Translations under genes and position numbers: made by a program | NCBI GenBank assembly: GCA_018894105.1 | Contig: CM032125.1 | Span: forward strand, 35,077,032-35,141,031 | Length of the DNA: 64,000 nt | Direction: 5' to 3' | Source of the DNA: Jacaranda mimosifolia | Lineage: Eukaryota; Streptophyta; Magnoliopsida; Lamiales; Bignoniaceae | Notes under the pieces: model-generated | The model's input: the letters and a program-made list of their open reading frames with translations, nothing else | Databases searched by the model: none | What the model was told of the DNA's origin: nothing | Part shown: piece after piece, positions 35,801 to 48,009 of the stretch | Layout of the letters: each line of letters opens with the position of its first letter | Position numbering within the stretch: the first letter of the stretch is position 1

Positions 35801-36035
35801 GGGTCCATTTGTTTATGTTTTTAAATTTATTTTCGTTCATTTTTATTATTTAAAAATAAATTATCAACAATTGATCATCATTTTCACCGACTAAACCCTA
35901 ACTATAGAACCATTATTTTTTAGATGACATATCCAAATACAAACTCATTTTCAATTTATTTTCTCTAACTACCTTTTTAAATTATGAAAATACTGAAAAT
36001 AGACAACAAAAATGAAAACATAACCAAATGGGCCC
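35801..36035. mobile_element. MITE 2 in HMA intron of copy B, adjacent to MITE 1
   Basis: Ends GGGTCCATTTGTTTATG and (opposite strand) GGGCCCATTTGGTTATG, separated from MITE 1 only by TAA. The same pair occurs in copy E (about 44450-44796), so both insertions predate the B/E duplication. Confidence 0.82.
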
Positions 36036-36291
36036 TGAGCCAAAATTTAACACCCTTAATTTTCAAACAAAACCCAGATCTTCATAATGTTCCGAAACAA
36101 CCCATAAATTTTGCGTAATTTGTTTTTTGAACCTTAATTTTCTACAGGGGTGGAGTCAATTGCATCTGATCCAGAGGAGAAAAGTTGATCGTTACCGGAC
36201 GCATAACTCCGGTGGCTTTGGTGAATAAGTTGAGGAAATTTTGGCATACAGAGATATTGTCTGTCGGGCCGGCCAAAAATGCGGCCTAGTT

Positions 36292-37297
36292 TAGACTTGT
36301 AAATTAATAGGATATTATTCTATCCAAACTCATATCTTAAACTACATAAATAATAAGGCCTAAAATTTATTCTACCATAACCAATTCATAGACCCAATTA
36401 GACTCAGCCTAAAATACCCATACAAGGGACTACATACTTTACCCTACCCTACACAACCCAAGATCCATCAGGTCTTAAATTGGGTCTAGATTATTATATT
36501 AATTTTTTTTTTTATTTGAATTTTGATCCAATCTCTCTCTCTCTCTCTCTCTCCTAGGAATCATCCTAAAAATATGTAATTGCAAAAAATATAAGTTCTC
36601 TTGGAATGACTTTGAGAGATATATTCATTTAGAATTTTGAATTATAGACCAAATAATAGACATCCTTTATAAATTTTGTATCTAAATAGCTATACATAGA
36701 GTTTGTCATTTATGATCAATAAAAAGAAAATTTCTATTTGTTGCAAATTTATAAACAATATTACATCGAACGTAGCATAATACTTTAACTTGATTTTAAA
36801 AGTATTTTTTTATTATAATACTAATAATATTACAAATATTAATTTTTTTTACTTAATAGAGTATAATTTCTTTAATATTTTATTTAGAAAAAATATAGCA
36901 TCTTATCTGTAACTTTTTTTTCTTCAGAATATCTAGATATATGAAATAGATGAAAAATAATACATTCATATAAAATTAGTAAATATATTTTAATTTTATA
37001 TATATATTAAAAATTTAAACATATACATCATGTACGTCATGTTCAATGATATAAATTTAATTTTGGCATAGTTGATTTGAGTTAATTGGTTAAATTTGAG
37101 TATTTAGATAATAAGTAAATTTTAACTATGAGTAAATGTGTAACTTTTGGGTATGAACCCTATACAGACCCATTCTATCTTTTTTAATGGCTTTGATTAT
37201 AAATACGGGTATAATAAATATTAATTGTGTTTGGACCTAAATATTTTGAAAATTTTATGAGCCTGTATAGAGTATTACCTACCCATTGATAGACCTA
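36292..37297. mobile_element. hAT-like element (about 1.0 kb) directly after copy B
   Basis: Starts TAGACTTGTAAATTAATAGG and ends (opposite strand) TAGGTCTATCAATGGGTAGG, the same end type as 39630-40557. Flanks GCCTAGTT (36284-36291) and GCCCAATT (37298-37305) fit an 8-bp duplication with two mismatches. No transposase frame. Confidence 0.68.
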
Positions 37298-37619
37298 GCC
37301 CAATTACTAAAGGGGCTGCCATACAATTGGGAAGGTGCCTTAGTAATTGGTTAATGGTGCACTTAATTAAACGTACAATTTTTATCGAGATCAACTCATT
37401 TACACCCTTAAGTGATCTAATTAAATGTTCAACTAGTCATATTAGTAGGTTCAAGTTGCATTTTAAATTAATATACGTATCTCATTTTATCAAATGCAAC
37501 AACTCTTGAGCTAAACCAATGGGTTATTACAATGTATGGTTTCTCTTAAAATCATTATTTGCTTTATGCAAAATTAGCTTATTGTTGCACTTGTTAATAC
37601 TCTTAATAGTACCATTAAT

Positions 37620-37760
37620 TGTCTAGTGGCTTATAATTGAATGGCATTAAGTCTTTTCTGTTATGTGGGAAGTCTTATATTCGAATTCGAGTTGATTTTT
37701 TTGTGTACTTCTAATTGTAAAGTTTGTACTTTTATTTTTCTTGATTTAATAATTGGATTT
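37620..37760 (+). mobile_element. tRNA-derived SINE-like sequence
   Basis: Matches the better-preserved copy at 47000-47140. It has a TGGCTTATAATTGAATGGC A-box-like segment, then TTATGTGGGAAGTCTTATAT and TTCGAATTCGAG resembling a B box. Degenerate, and part of the C/D duplication. Confidence 0.5.
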
Positions 37761-38119
37761 TATTAGTTTATTGAATTGAATTCTATAAATTTGCTGCAAA
37801 GATATTTTTGGTCATCTATAATGTTCTTTATAAAAAAAAAATTACCATTAATTACCATGAAAATAATTGTTAATCAAACAGAATTCTGTCTCTTGCCCTT
37901 TCACATATTCTAGTCGTCATGACCAAACAATTCAGTTTTTTATTCCATCAAAAATGTTTAACCAAGGGTGTATGCGGAGTACCAAAGTGGATTGGAAATA
38001 AAAGAGACCCAACTAGCAAATAAGTTGTGATTATCTCATTTTTGTTATTTCAAAGGTCCAAAACTGTTTTGCCAACACATTGAACAATACCTAAAGTTGC
38101 TTTGCAAATTTTATTTTAA

Positions 38120-38402
38120 ACATTGACTAACGACTTTTATTACGCACGCAATCACGTGGTACAAATGCGAACAACCCCTCACTCATCATGATTGCTCAAA
38201 TAGTAATTTTCAGTTTCCTTTTCAAATTCAATTCATGAAGGGGTCCTAAAGAGGAACTCAAAAGGGACACGAATCTTCCAAACGGCATCGTAAATGGCTC
38301 TGTGCCAGAGAAAATGAACAAGGCCATTGGGGAGAAATTCTTGACCGTAGACTTACGATCTTGACTCGAGTTGACTCAGTTACCTCACTTGCTGATATAT
38401 AA
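38120..38402 (+). promoter_or_regulatory. Promoter of HIPP copy C: G-box, W-box trio, TATA box
   Basis: G-box CACGTG at 38153-38158. TTGACC at 38341-38346 and TTGACT at 38361-38366 and 38371-38376 are three WRKY-box cores in 36 bp. TATATAA is at 38396-38402. About 75 bp present in the copy D promoter (48135-48205) are missing here. Confidence 0.7.
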
Positions 38403-38582
38403 ACAGATTAGCCCTTGGAGAGAGCTTGGCAACTCCATTTCTTCCTTCATCTCCTTACCTCGATTTCTCCGAATTGAATATTCTTCTTCTTTTTCCATTC
38501 TTTCTTACATCAATTGTCGATAGGCGACTTTCTCCGAGAAAGCCCTTTTCCTCGGATCTCGAAGCTTTTCAAGAAAAGAAAA

Positions 38583-39396
38583 ATGAAGGTCAGTGCAGTA
38601 GATTCTGATTCTTGATTTTTTTCTCTACTAGGAACTTTTTGAGTGTGTAATAAAAAGTTTTTATTTATTTTTATTTTTTCTGGGGTTTTGCTTTTTCAGA
38701 TTCTGATACTCAAGAGGCGTAAATTTTGCACTGTTTTCGGATTTCAATTTTGTCTATCTTTTAGCTGAAAACTAGGAAAGTTTCCTTGTTCAAACCATTA
38801 TTGGATGTGAATTCTCAATTTTGACCCTTCTTCTTGCAGAAAGTGGTGCTGAAGTTGGAGTTTGCTGATGAGGAAATCAAGCAAAAAGCCATGAAAAAGG
38901 TCTCCAGCCTCGCAGGTTAGTATTAACTATGCCGAAAAAATAAAATTTCAAGTGAACCCCAGATCTTTGCAGTATTCGGAAACAACCCGCAAACTTTTAG
39001 TAATTTCACTTCTGGATCTTAACAGGGGTGGAGTCGATTGCACTTGATCCAAAGGACAAAAAGTTGACCGTTACCGGAGACGTAGATCCCGTGGCTTTGG
39101 TGGCGAAATTAAGGAAAATTTGCTACGCAGAGATAGTGTCTGTCGGGCCGGCAAAAGAGCCCGAAAAGAAGAAAGAAGAGCCCAAAAAGCAGGAGGGCAA
39201 GAAAGAAGAGGCCAAGTAGGATGAGAAGAAGAAAGACGGCCCGAAAGAGGATCCGGCCCAATTGCTGAAGGCTTATCAAACATTCTATCAACACCCCTAT
39301 TATTATCAACACCACCAGTATCAGCCTTACCAGCCGCCGCCGGATTACTATCATAAAAGTGTGGAGGAGGACCCTAATAGTTGTGTTATTTGTTGA
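38583..39396 (+). pseudogene. HIPP copy C: HMA protein with a premature stop before the CaaX tail
   Basis: Exons 38583-38588 (ATGAAG), 38840-38915 and 39026-39219 join in frame (GT-AG) to give 91 residues: [19 protein letters not shown]..., a full HMA fold ending [11 protein letters not shown], and a K/E-rich tail stopped by TAG at 39217-39219. Copy D has AAG there. Beyond the stop the frame stays open for 58 codons to CVIC and TGA (39394-39396), so one nonsense change explains the difference. The loop between strand 1 and helix 1 has no CxxC metal site. HIPPs are prenylated metallochaperone-like proteins. If translated, this copy would be a complete HMA domain without a prenyl anchor, so it may be a recent pseudogene or a soluble variant; promoter and splice sites are intact. 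Confidence 0.85.
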
Positions 39397-39629
39397 AAAA
39401 GTATTAAAATTAATTCGAAAGTTATGGTTTTATTTTATAAGTTATGGTATTATTTTAAAAAGGGATATTTAATTGTTGGTTTATTTCTTTTTTGGTAATT
39501 ATATTGCTAGAGTTTTGTATTAAAAAAGAGGGCCTTAAATATTATCATGTATATGTAAAAGTTATCGCTTTAAATAAATGCCAATAATAGGGTTAAATTG
39601 AATTTAATTTTCTTGCATAATGGCAGGAT

Positions 39630-40059
39630 TAGACATGTCAATAGATAGGGTATTATTTTATTTAGGTCCAAAAAATCATATTTATATCCATATTCATACC
39701 CATATCCATATTTATTAAAGATAATATAATATGTATGAGTAGGGTTTATATTCAAAAATTATCCATGTAGGCATATCCAAATATTATTTATGTTGAAAAT
39801 TAAATGTATATTAATGATAAATTTTTTATATATAAAAATTATAAATATGTGAATGAATAATAACAATTAAATATTTTTCTTCATTAAAAATTATATTAAA
39901 TTATGGAAAATTAGAGCTTTTCTACATTATTGCCTTTTAAACAGTGGAAGACAATTAATATTAGCACATCATTATTCTAAGTGATGATAATATGGAATTT
40001 CAATTATGAAACCTAAATCAATACTCCTTCAGATGGTGTGGAATCAATATTGTCGTATC

Positions 40060-40099
<40 letters not shown>

Positions 40100-40557
40100 T
40101 AATTGGAATAGCTACAGAATTGGTTAAACAGATTTCATTAATAAAATTAATAATATTAAAAATTAACAGTAAAATAAACATTGTTAATAAAATTAATTTT
40201 AATAATGAATAAACTCGTTAATAAAAATTATATTAATAAATGAAAATTTAAAATTTAAAATTAATTAAATTTAATTTAATTACTAAATTAAATTAAATAT
40301 ATAAAGTATTTTTTTTATCGTATGTCAAATAATATTTTTAGTATATATGAATAAAATTAATTTATACATTAAAAATATAAATTCAATGAACTAGACCTAA
40401 TGGGTCTTGGATAAGATAGAGTAAGGTAGGATATGGTTAGGATCTTATTATCTTGGGTACTTTAGGGTAGGGTATGATTATGATCTTATTATCTCAAGTA
40501 TTTTAGGGTATGGGCTGTAGTAGGGTGATATCCTAATCCTACTCATTGACCGACCTA
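39630..40557. mobile_element. hAT-like element (928 bp) with perfect 8-bp duplication and two empty sites
   Basis: Ends TAGACATGTCAATAGATAGG and (opposite strand) TAGGTCGGTCAATGAGTAGG. GGCAGGAT flanks it at 39622-39629 and 40558-40565. Copies D (about 49586-49600) and F (about 55800-55815) read straight through GGCAGGATAA. It contains a 36-bp poly-T tract at 40063-40098. No transposase. Confidence 0.9.
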
Positions 40558-40565
40558 GGCAGGAT

Positions 40566-42610
40566 AAATTACAAAGTCACATCATTTATAAGAAGAAATT
40601 CTTTTTATTTTTAATTAAAATTCAATACTGTAACATAGTAATCAATTTTGGTGAATTTTCAAAAGGTGACTAGTTTATTATGGAAAGATGCGTCTTGAAT
40701 TTGAAAGCTTATCTTGAGAGATCAATTCTACATATGACCAATAATGCTACCAAGAAGCGTCATTTTCTCTCTTGTCAATCAATTTACGTTCGGAATATAA
40801 ATTTTAACAAATTCTTAATATATTTATGTATGTAAAAATAATAGTAATTAATACTTGAGATACAGATATGATATATATGCTAAATATATATAAACCTAAA
40901 AACGGCATAGTATTAAATAAATGACAAATCATAATTTAAATTAATGAGTAAAATAAACTTTGTAATCTTTTCAACTTACTTTACTATATATATTAAATAT
41001 TAATTTCTATTTAATTATGATCAAACACAAATAGTACATGGGTCATAGAAAAATATTACATATTTGAAAATATATTAGAGAAGTATCTCATTGTTTTAGT
41101 GGACTTATGACTATGAACATTTCTTCTTGGAGTTGCCTTCATTTTTGCTTCTGGCTGTCTAATATGATACACAGTATTATCTGTATTAGTGTTAATTAAT
41201 TGTTCACTCAGCCGGCCACTTTTGGCATTAGTCCAATTGGACTTAATACTGGACAGGCGATATAGCACAACATGCCGCCATAGTTAAAAGGACAGCGCAC
41301 GGCACCTGATTTTGGAGTGGATTATAAATTTTCCAATATTGTAATTAATGATATTAAATTTTATTTCATATTAAAAGAGTTAAAAATTTTAAATTAATTA
41401 TGAATTATTTTATTTTATTTATTTTTTGGTTAAATTAAATTCTTCACAAGAGGTAAAAATCTTCACAATGTTGATCAATAGGATAACATTTCATGAGATA
41501 AAATTTTTAATATATTATGATGAATTGGATAATATCAGTAGCTATTCCTATAATTGGTTCTTTGACATGAGATAAAATTCGAAAAGATAATTTTTCATTG
41601 AAATAACAAAGAAATACCCAAATATTGTATTTGTATCCATCGATTCATGACTCATGAAAGTATCTAATCCATCCATTCGACCATTATGTGATAGATCTGT
41701 ACTCTTATTTTTATATAAATACCTCCTTATTCAAATTAATGAAGTTAGTTACTCCTATTTTTTTCACTCATAAGTCATAAGTAATCTGACTTCAATACCT
41801 TGACCGTGAGTTTGTGACTTAGGCATTGAAAGATTATAAATAGAACATTCATTGCCACATTCTCATTTTATTTTGTGTTTTAGGTCTTAAATTCCATAAT
41901 TTAACTCGGCGAAAGACTTAAATAATACATAAAAAATGTATTGGAGATGGCCTCATTTCCGATATAAAACTCACTCTTGGATCTTAGTTCTTGGCATTCA
42001 TAGGTATCGCCAAAAAATATTAAATATATGACACAATAAATATTTAAAATCTATGAATTTTAAATTGTTTGCTTACTTTATTAATTAACTGATTAATTTA
42101 ATTTAAAATAGACAACTATAGATGAAAAAATAAAAATAAAAAATAATTATCACATTACGAAATACGCCTTAGTATGATGTTGCATAAAATTATTTGGCGA
42201 GATGCACGAGGCTTTTGGTTGGGTAAGCTAGTTGATTTTTTATACTAGGAACCAGTCCATAGTCACATTGTCAAAAATATAAAAGTTTGTGGGGAGTGTA
42301 TGAAATAAAACAATCTAATATTCACATCAACTCTATGTGCCAAAGAAAGATTGTGGCCCCTTTATGTAATAGTAAAAGTTTGACCATTTAGAAATGATTA
42401 ATGGGCCACTAAAAGCATCATAAAATTACCATAAATTCAATTATAATTAAGCCCAATAATGATAAAATAAAGTGGTCAAATATATTAAATAAAATAATAT
42501 TGAGGTCATAAATATGAAATGAATAAAATAAATAGGCACATTAGTTGTCATATTAAGACACATGATAAAATGATTTGTTGGAAATAAAATAAATTGAAGA
42601 AATTTTAAAA
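40566..42610. other. Downstream DNA of copy C, no gene
   Basis: Matches 49600-51830 downstream of copy D and, more weakly, 61140-62000. Short frames here are not conserved between the copies. 42240-42610 is unique and unassigned. Confidence 0.6.
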
Positions 42611-42629
42611 CTTATTTCCAACATTATAT

Positions 42630-44983
42630 TTATAGTTTGTGGCTGTATAGCAATTTTTTCATAATGAATATATATTTTTTTTAATACTAGTTTGATTTTG
42701 ATTATTAAATAGTAGATTTTATTGAATTATAAATGGTTGGTTAAGATTGTTTTTCTTTTCCTTTACAAATACAAATTCAATTATTTCTTTAATTCCTTTG
42801 ACTGAAAGGTTGAAATTATATGAATTTACTGGATCTTTTTATTTATTTATACAAATAAATATAGGAATTCACTACATTCGAATCTCTAATCTCACTTCTT
42901 ATATATCAAATTTATGTTATTGTGTCGAATGATACTCAATCGTAGATTTTGATCTACAAATTTAAGCTTATACATAAAAGTTTAATTATTAGATTAATTA
43001 GGGTTTAGGTTATTCTAATTTAATGTGCTTATTTTTATTTCTTCATCTCTTTTCTTGGATTTCTCTAAATTGAATATTCTTCTTTTACTCTGATCTCGAA
43101 ATTTCAAGAAAATAAAGCAGTAAATTGCAGTTAATTATTATCTATTATATGCTAAGTTTTGATCTTCATCTCGGTGGTTAATTTGGAATCTTCCTTTAGA
43201 TTTTGATTCTTGATTTTGCTGTTTGCCAGGAACTTTTTGAGGATGTAATAATTCACTTTATCTTTTACTTTTTATCTTTATCTGGGGTTCGCTTGTATAG
43301 ATTCTGAAGCTGAAACGCATAATTCTTCCGCTCTTTATTATTACTATTTTTATTTGTAGAAAAGTTGAACTTCACTGTGATTTTTACTGACTGTCTTTTG
43401 TCTTCCCTTCCGAGGAATCTCACCACGCCCAAAAGGAATTATTCTTAAGCCCATGGTACGTGCATTTTAATATAATATAACGTATATAATTTAGCTAAAA
43501 ATTAGGAAAGATTTCCTTATTCTAAGAATTTTTGGATGTATATCTGAATTTGGATCCTTATTTGTTGCAGAAAGTTGTGTTGCTATTGGATATTACTGAT
43601 GAAAAAATGAGGACAAAAGCTAGGAAAAACGTCGTCTCCCTCACAGGTACCCAACTGTACTAGTGTAAAACTAACAGGGTGTTTGGTTTCATTTCCAAGC
43701 TGTTTTTTTATTTTTATGTGGGAATGAAAATTAAAAATAAATATTTTTTTACAATTTTTTTCAGAAAAAATACATATATTTTTTTCCCAAAATTTATTTC
43801 TGAATCTATCATATCATTCTATTACACATCAATCACATTCAAATTTGATTTGACATAAAGTTATCTACTATCATTTTTAAATTAATAAAATATACACATA
43901 TTTTAAAAAATAAATCTTTGTAAACATAAAAAATATAAATTAACCTAATTTTCAATCTCACAACTTATTATAATCGTTACTTTTCAACATTTCATCCAAA
44001 TACATCTCAATTTCTATTTCCATTTCATAACTAACTTTCCAACTTTTAGAAATGGTTGGAAATGGAAATGGCCTTTGAAAATAAAACCAAATGGGTTGTC
44101 CCCTATTTGGATTCATTTTCATTTCTAGTTTTCAGTATTTTCAAATTGGTGGAAATTAGTTATGTGATGTGATGTGAAAATAAAAATAAAAATGTGTTTG
44201 GATGAAATATTTGGAAATGCAATAATTATGTTGGAAATGCAATGATTGTATTAGTTTTAATAGGTTGTAGGTGGACAGAGATAAAAATAATGGAATAGAG
44301 AGAAAATATATATAAGTTATTGGAGAATGTGTTTTGAAAATAAAAATAAAAATGATATTTGGTGAAAATGTGTAAAAAGTTAAGTGTTCTATTTCTAGAA
44401 TAATAGAATTGATGAAAATGGGGTTTGGAAATGAATCCAAACTGATGGGTCCATTTGTTTATGCTTTCAAATTTATTTTTGTTCATTTTTACTGTTTGAA
44501 AATAAATTATTAACAATTGATTATCATTTTTATCTAAATTTTTATTACTTATTTTTAACTTAGAATACAAGTTCCAATAACTTATATATCTTCTTTCAAT
44601 AATCTATATATCTTCTCTATCTATTTATATTATTACTTTCTCTCTTCGCCTTTAACCTACTAAACCCTGCCCTATAGAACCATTATCTTTTAGACATGTA
44701 TCCAAATACAAATTCCGTTTTTTCTAACTATATTTTTTAATTTTGAAAATGCTGAAAATAGATAATAGAAATGAAAACATAACCAAACAGGCCCTAAGCC
44801 CAAATATAACACCCTTAATTTTCAAATAAAACCCAGATCCTCGCAGTGTTCCGAAACGACCCACAAATTTTGAGTAATTTGTTTTTTGGATCTCAATTTT
44901 CTACAGAGGTGGAATCAATTGCATTTGATCCAAAGGAGAAAAAGTTGATCGTTACAGGAGACAGAATAGATTTGGTGGCTTGA
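42630..44983 (+). pseudogene. HMA array copy E: 5'-truncated HMA pseudogene
   Basis: From 42630 the sequence matches the first intron of copy B (from 34321), so exon 1 is absent. The segment homologous to the start-codon exon (about 43097-43130) has lost its ATG. The HMA exon is 43571-43646 (KVVLLLDITDEKMRTKARK). The last exon starts at 44907 with EVESIAFDPKEKKLIVTGD and ends at TGA 44981-44983 after a deletion in the second helix region; frame-shifted sequence continues to about 45030. The intron between the two exons is enlarged by a run of MITEs. Confidence 0.82.
43676..44796. mobile_element. Stack of three related MITEs in copy E intron
   Basis: Three adjoining units: about 43676-44097 (GGGTGTTTGGTTTCATTTCC to AAAACCAAATGGG), about 44101-44445 (ending GAATCCAAACTGATGG) and about 44450-44796 (GGGTCCATTTGTTTATG to ATAACCAAACAGGCCC). 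The last two match the pair in copy B. Confidence 0.75.
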
Positions 44984-45082
44984 AAATTTGCCATAAGGAG
45001 ATACGGTCTGTCGGGCCGGCAAAAATGCGGCCCTGTAGTTTTCTCTTAGAGCAACTCGGGCATAAAATTCGGATCATTACCC

Positions 45083-45215
45083 ATCATATATAATGATTTA
45101 TTTTTTTTATTTATACACACGCACATTAAAAGTTCGTTAAAGTTCGAACTCTTGACCTCCCACATTATATGAAAAACTTATGCAGCTGGGCTATAGGCCA
45201 CTGGCCCCGCTACAT
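45083..45215 (-). mobile_element. tRNA-derived SINE-like element
   Basis: On the minus strand GGCCAGTGGCCTATAGCCCA with TAGCCCAGCTG fits a pol III A box. About 40 nt later comes ATGTGGGAGGTCAAGAGTTC and TTCGAACTT, a B-box-like stretch. This is the layout of plant tRNA-derived SINEs. Target duplications were not resolved. Confidence 0.6.
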
Positions 45216-46999
45216 ATAATGATGCATGTTAATGTTTTAAAATCCGAATTGGCCCTCAATTGAAAAACTAATCAATTGGATTAGAGGTCACTGCTTGAGT
45301 GGACCGTGATAGAACGAATAACATTTATGTTATAAACAATAATTTATATATGAAAATAATGTTGGGATTTTATTCCAATGTGTAGACTTATAGTAATTAG
45401 ATTTATTTTCTAATAAAATAAAAATGGATTAAATTAATACGATTAATGCGACACGACTCATAAGGCCTATTATTGTGACCCAATATTGTTAAGGCATTTT
45501 ATCTTAACAAATTTTGTATGATAGCTGGTGTAGATTCAATCTTAGAAGCCCGTGATGGGAAAATTCTCTATGATTTCATATTATAAAAATTGTAGTTAGG
45601 TCCCATATCCACTCCACGTTTTGATATTGCTATCTACAAGAAAGAGAAGAAAACTTAGCAATCAATCGTAAAATTGCAGAAACTATTGATCATCAATCTC
45701 ATAACTCAAACAGGTATCAGGAATAAATTTATTTATGATGTTTTGACTTAATAGATATATGCATCTTGGTTTGGAAGATTTCCTTACAAAAAAGTAATTT
45801 AAAATGTATGGTATATAAAATCTTTTTCAAGTATAATAGGAATTTAAAATATTCATAAGTTTAACGAAAAGAATTGATACACTTAACATTTTACATAAAA
45901 TTTTAATATAAAAAGATAACATAACAAGAAAAGGAAAGGAAAAAAAACAGTGGACTGTGTACTGTTGAATAAATTATTTCTCAATCTTATCGTCCGCATA
46001 TGATAAACTATTATGTTTGAAATGATTTATTTATACTAACAAATAGTGTTTGATGGTTTTCTTATGTTAATCATGCTTTGAAGAAATAACAGCGCGTGAA
46101 ACGAGGGTGAGATTAGGACGTGGACATGAGTTAATTCAATTTACATGAACTCAATAGTTTATCATCACGTGATCATTCCTCCAGTGGTACATTTCTCCAC
46201 CCCTGAAACGTGATCTCTCAAAATCAATCTCAATGCATTCAATTTGCGAGTATTTATTAAAACAAAAATTGTGAGCCGACGATTTCATGATCATAATCAA
46301 TGATTTGGTGTTTTTATGTCTTCCACTCGCCAAAATAAGATGATCTCGTATTATATGAGCTTTTGTGTCCTAAATCGAGCCATTTATGATTTTAGGGTGT
46401 AAGAGGAGTTGAGCCAGCTCATGAAACTCACGAGTTGGAGTGCAAACGAGTTCGAGTCAGCGAGTTCATAAGAAGTGATTTTTTTTTTTTTTTTTCATCA
46501 AATTCGGGTAGAGATAGTTATTTGAAAGCTCACGAAGTTTTTTCTAAATATTTTTTTTATATATATTAGTTAAATAATTATTATATATTAATAATTTACT
46601 TATTTTTATTTTTAAATATTTTGTATATATTAATTACAATAATAATTTATTTTTTTCTATTTTTAAATATTTTATTCATAATATTAAATAATTATTATAT
46701 ATTTTCTTGAATTAAGCTCTAGCTCGAGTTCAAAAATTTAAGATGAGGCTTATTGAGCTTGAACATATAATTTTTATCAAGTTCAACTCATTTACATCCT
46801 AGGCAACCTAATTAAATTAATATTTATAGGTTCAAGTTGCATTTTGAATGAATATATATATCTCACTTTATTAAATGCAACAACTCATGAGCTAAACCAA
46901 TGAGTTATTACAATGTATGTTTTCTCATAAAATTATTATTTGCTTTATGCAAAATTAACTTATTGTTGCACTTGTATATACTCTTAACATTACCACTAA
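45216..46999. other. Intergenic upstream DNA of copy D, no gene
   Basis: 45950-46150 resembles 27990-28200 upstream of block B (GTGGACTGTGTACTGTTGAA-like; TGCTTTGAAGAAATAAC). 46766 onward pairs with block C. No coding seen; the 60-codon frame at 46151-46333 is unsupported. Confidence 0.5.
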
Positions 47000-47140
47000 T
47001 TTTTCAATAGCTTGTAGCCTAATAGCATCAAGTTTTCCCTATTATGTGGGAGGTCTCGTATTCAAAACCCAAATGAATTCATTTGTGCACTTTATGTGTG
47101 CCTCAAATTGTGGAGTTTGTACTTTCATTTTCATTAATTT
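47000..47140 (+). mobile_element. tRNA-derived SINE-like sequence
   Basis: TTGTAGCCTAATAGCATCAA (A-box-like) is followed by ATTATGTGGGAGGTCTCGTA and TTCAAAACCC (B-box-like). Same head layout as 45083-45215 but opposite strand; paired with 37620-37760 by duplication. Confidence 0.55.
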
Positions 47141-47216
47141 GATAATTGAATTTTATTGTCTTATCGTAAAGCTAATCTTTTTGATTTAAAAATTGAATTC
47201 TATAGACCTTTTGTAA

Positions 47217-47687
47217 GGGCTCATTTGCTTGGACCTATAGGATTATAAGGGATTATTATGCTAATAATATATAAGCTAGAAATGGTATCCAAAATCATGT
47301 AATCTATTGTTTGCTTAGATTTTAGAAATTAGTTATATCTCATGTTTAATACTATCTAATGTTTGGTTGGCAATATTGCTTAATGTAATTACACTTTGTA
47401 ATGCCCAAAATCTCCTAACTTCTAAGAAGATAAATTTTCAAAATTTGGCAGAAGGTATTGAGGATAGGGTTTTTATGAGGATAAGAATATCGTTTTTATT
47501 TTTTATCATATCAAATTTAAAAAGATGAAAATGGATCAAGCCAAGATGGCTTGATCCATAAACCAACTTGATTCATGAAACCATATTGGGATGCAAAAGT
47601 ATCATGTGTTATAAAAATATGAAGCAAATAAGAGATAAAATTTAAAAATTAATCTATCAAACTTTATCCAATAGAATAAGCAAGCCC
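47217..47687. mobile_element. Harbinger-type MITE (471 bp), TAA duplication
   Basis: Ends GGGCTCATTTGCTTGGACC and (opposite strand) GGGCTTGCTTATTCTATTGG; TAA at 47214-47216 and 47688-47690. Block C (about 37790-37820) lacks it. The termini resemble the MITE in RLP copy 2. Confidence 0.85.
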
Positions 47688-48009
47688 TAATAATAGTCTT
47701 CGTCATTTATAATATACTCTAAAAAAAACATTACCACTAATTATCATAAAAAAAATTGTTAATCAAACAGACTTCTCTCTCCTGCCCTTTTACATATTCT
47801 AGTCGTCATGACTCATGACCAAACAATTCAGTTTTTTATTCCATAAAAAATGTTTAACCAAGGGTGCATGCGGAGTACCAAAGTGGATTGGAAATAAAAT
47901 TGACCCAACTAGCAAATAAGTTGTGATTATCTCATATTTGTTATTTCAACGGTCCAAAACTGTTTTGCCAACACATTGAACAATACCTAAAGTTGCTTTG
48001 CAAATTTTA

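Larger units (their letters stand above)
33780..36289 (+). pseudogene. HMA array copy B: DNWERL N-terminus plus HMA domain, frameshifted
   Basis: Exon 1 (33780-34073, 98 codons) starts MFQIYDNWERLAAAVLRREE and closely matches copy A. The 42-bp exon of copy A is deleted here, yet splicing to the HMA exon at 35367-35442 (KVVLLLDFTDDKMRSKAMM) stays in frame. The last exon (from 36148) reads GVESIASDPEEKS and then TGA at 36186-36188, because one A is missing from the AAAAAG run present in copies C-F. The original frame ends SVGPAKNAA at 36287-36289, without the K/E-rich tail or CaaX box; a hAT-like element starts 3 bp further on. The intron before the last exon carries two back-to-back MITEs. Exon 1 is intact, so a truncated product is conceivable. 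Confidence 0.8.
37378..42240 (+). repeat. Segmental duplication block C (pair of block D)
   Basis: Upstream DNA, HIPP gene and about 1.6 kb of downstream DNA match 46766-51830 in order, at high identity over the promoter and gene. The hAT-like element at 39630 is in C only; MITEs at 47217 and 49713 are in D only. Confidence 0.9.

Noticed and set aside
39071..39354. Minus-strand frames over the HIPP last exon (also 49037-49338)
   Set aside because: Leu-rich antisense of the K/E-rich linker.
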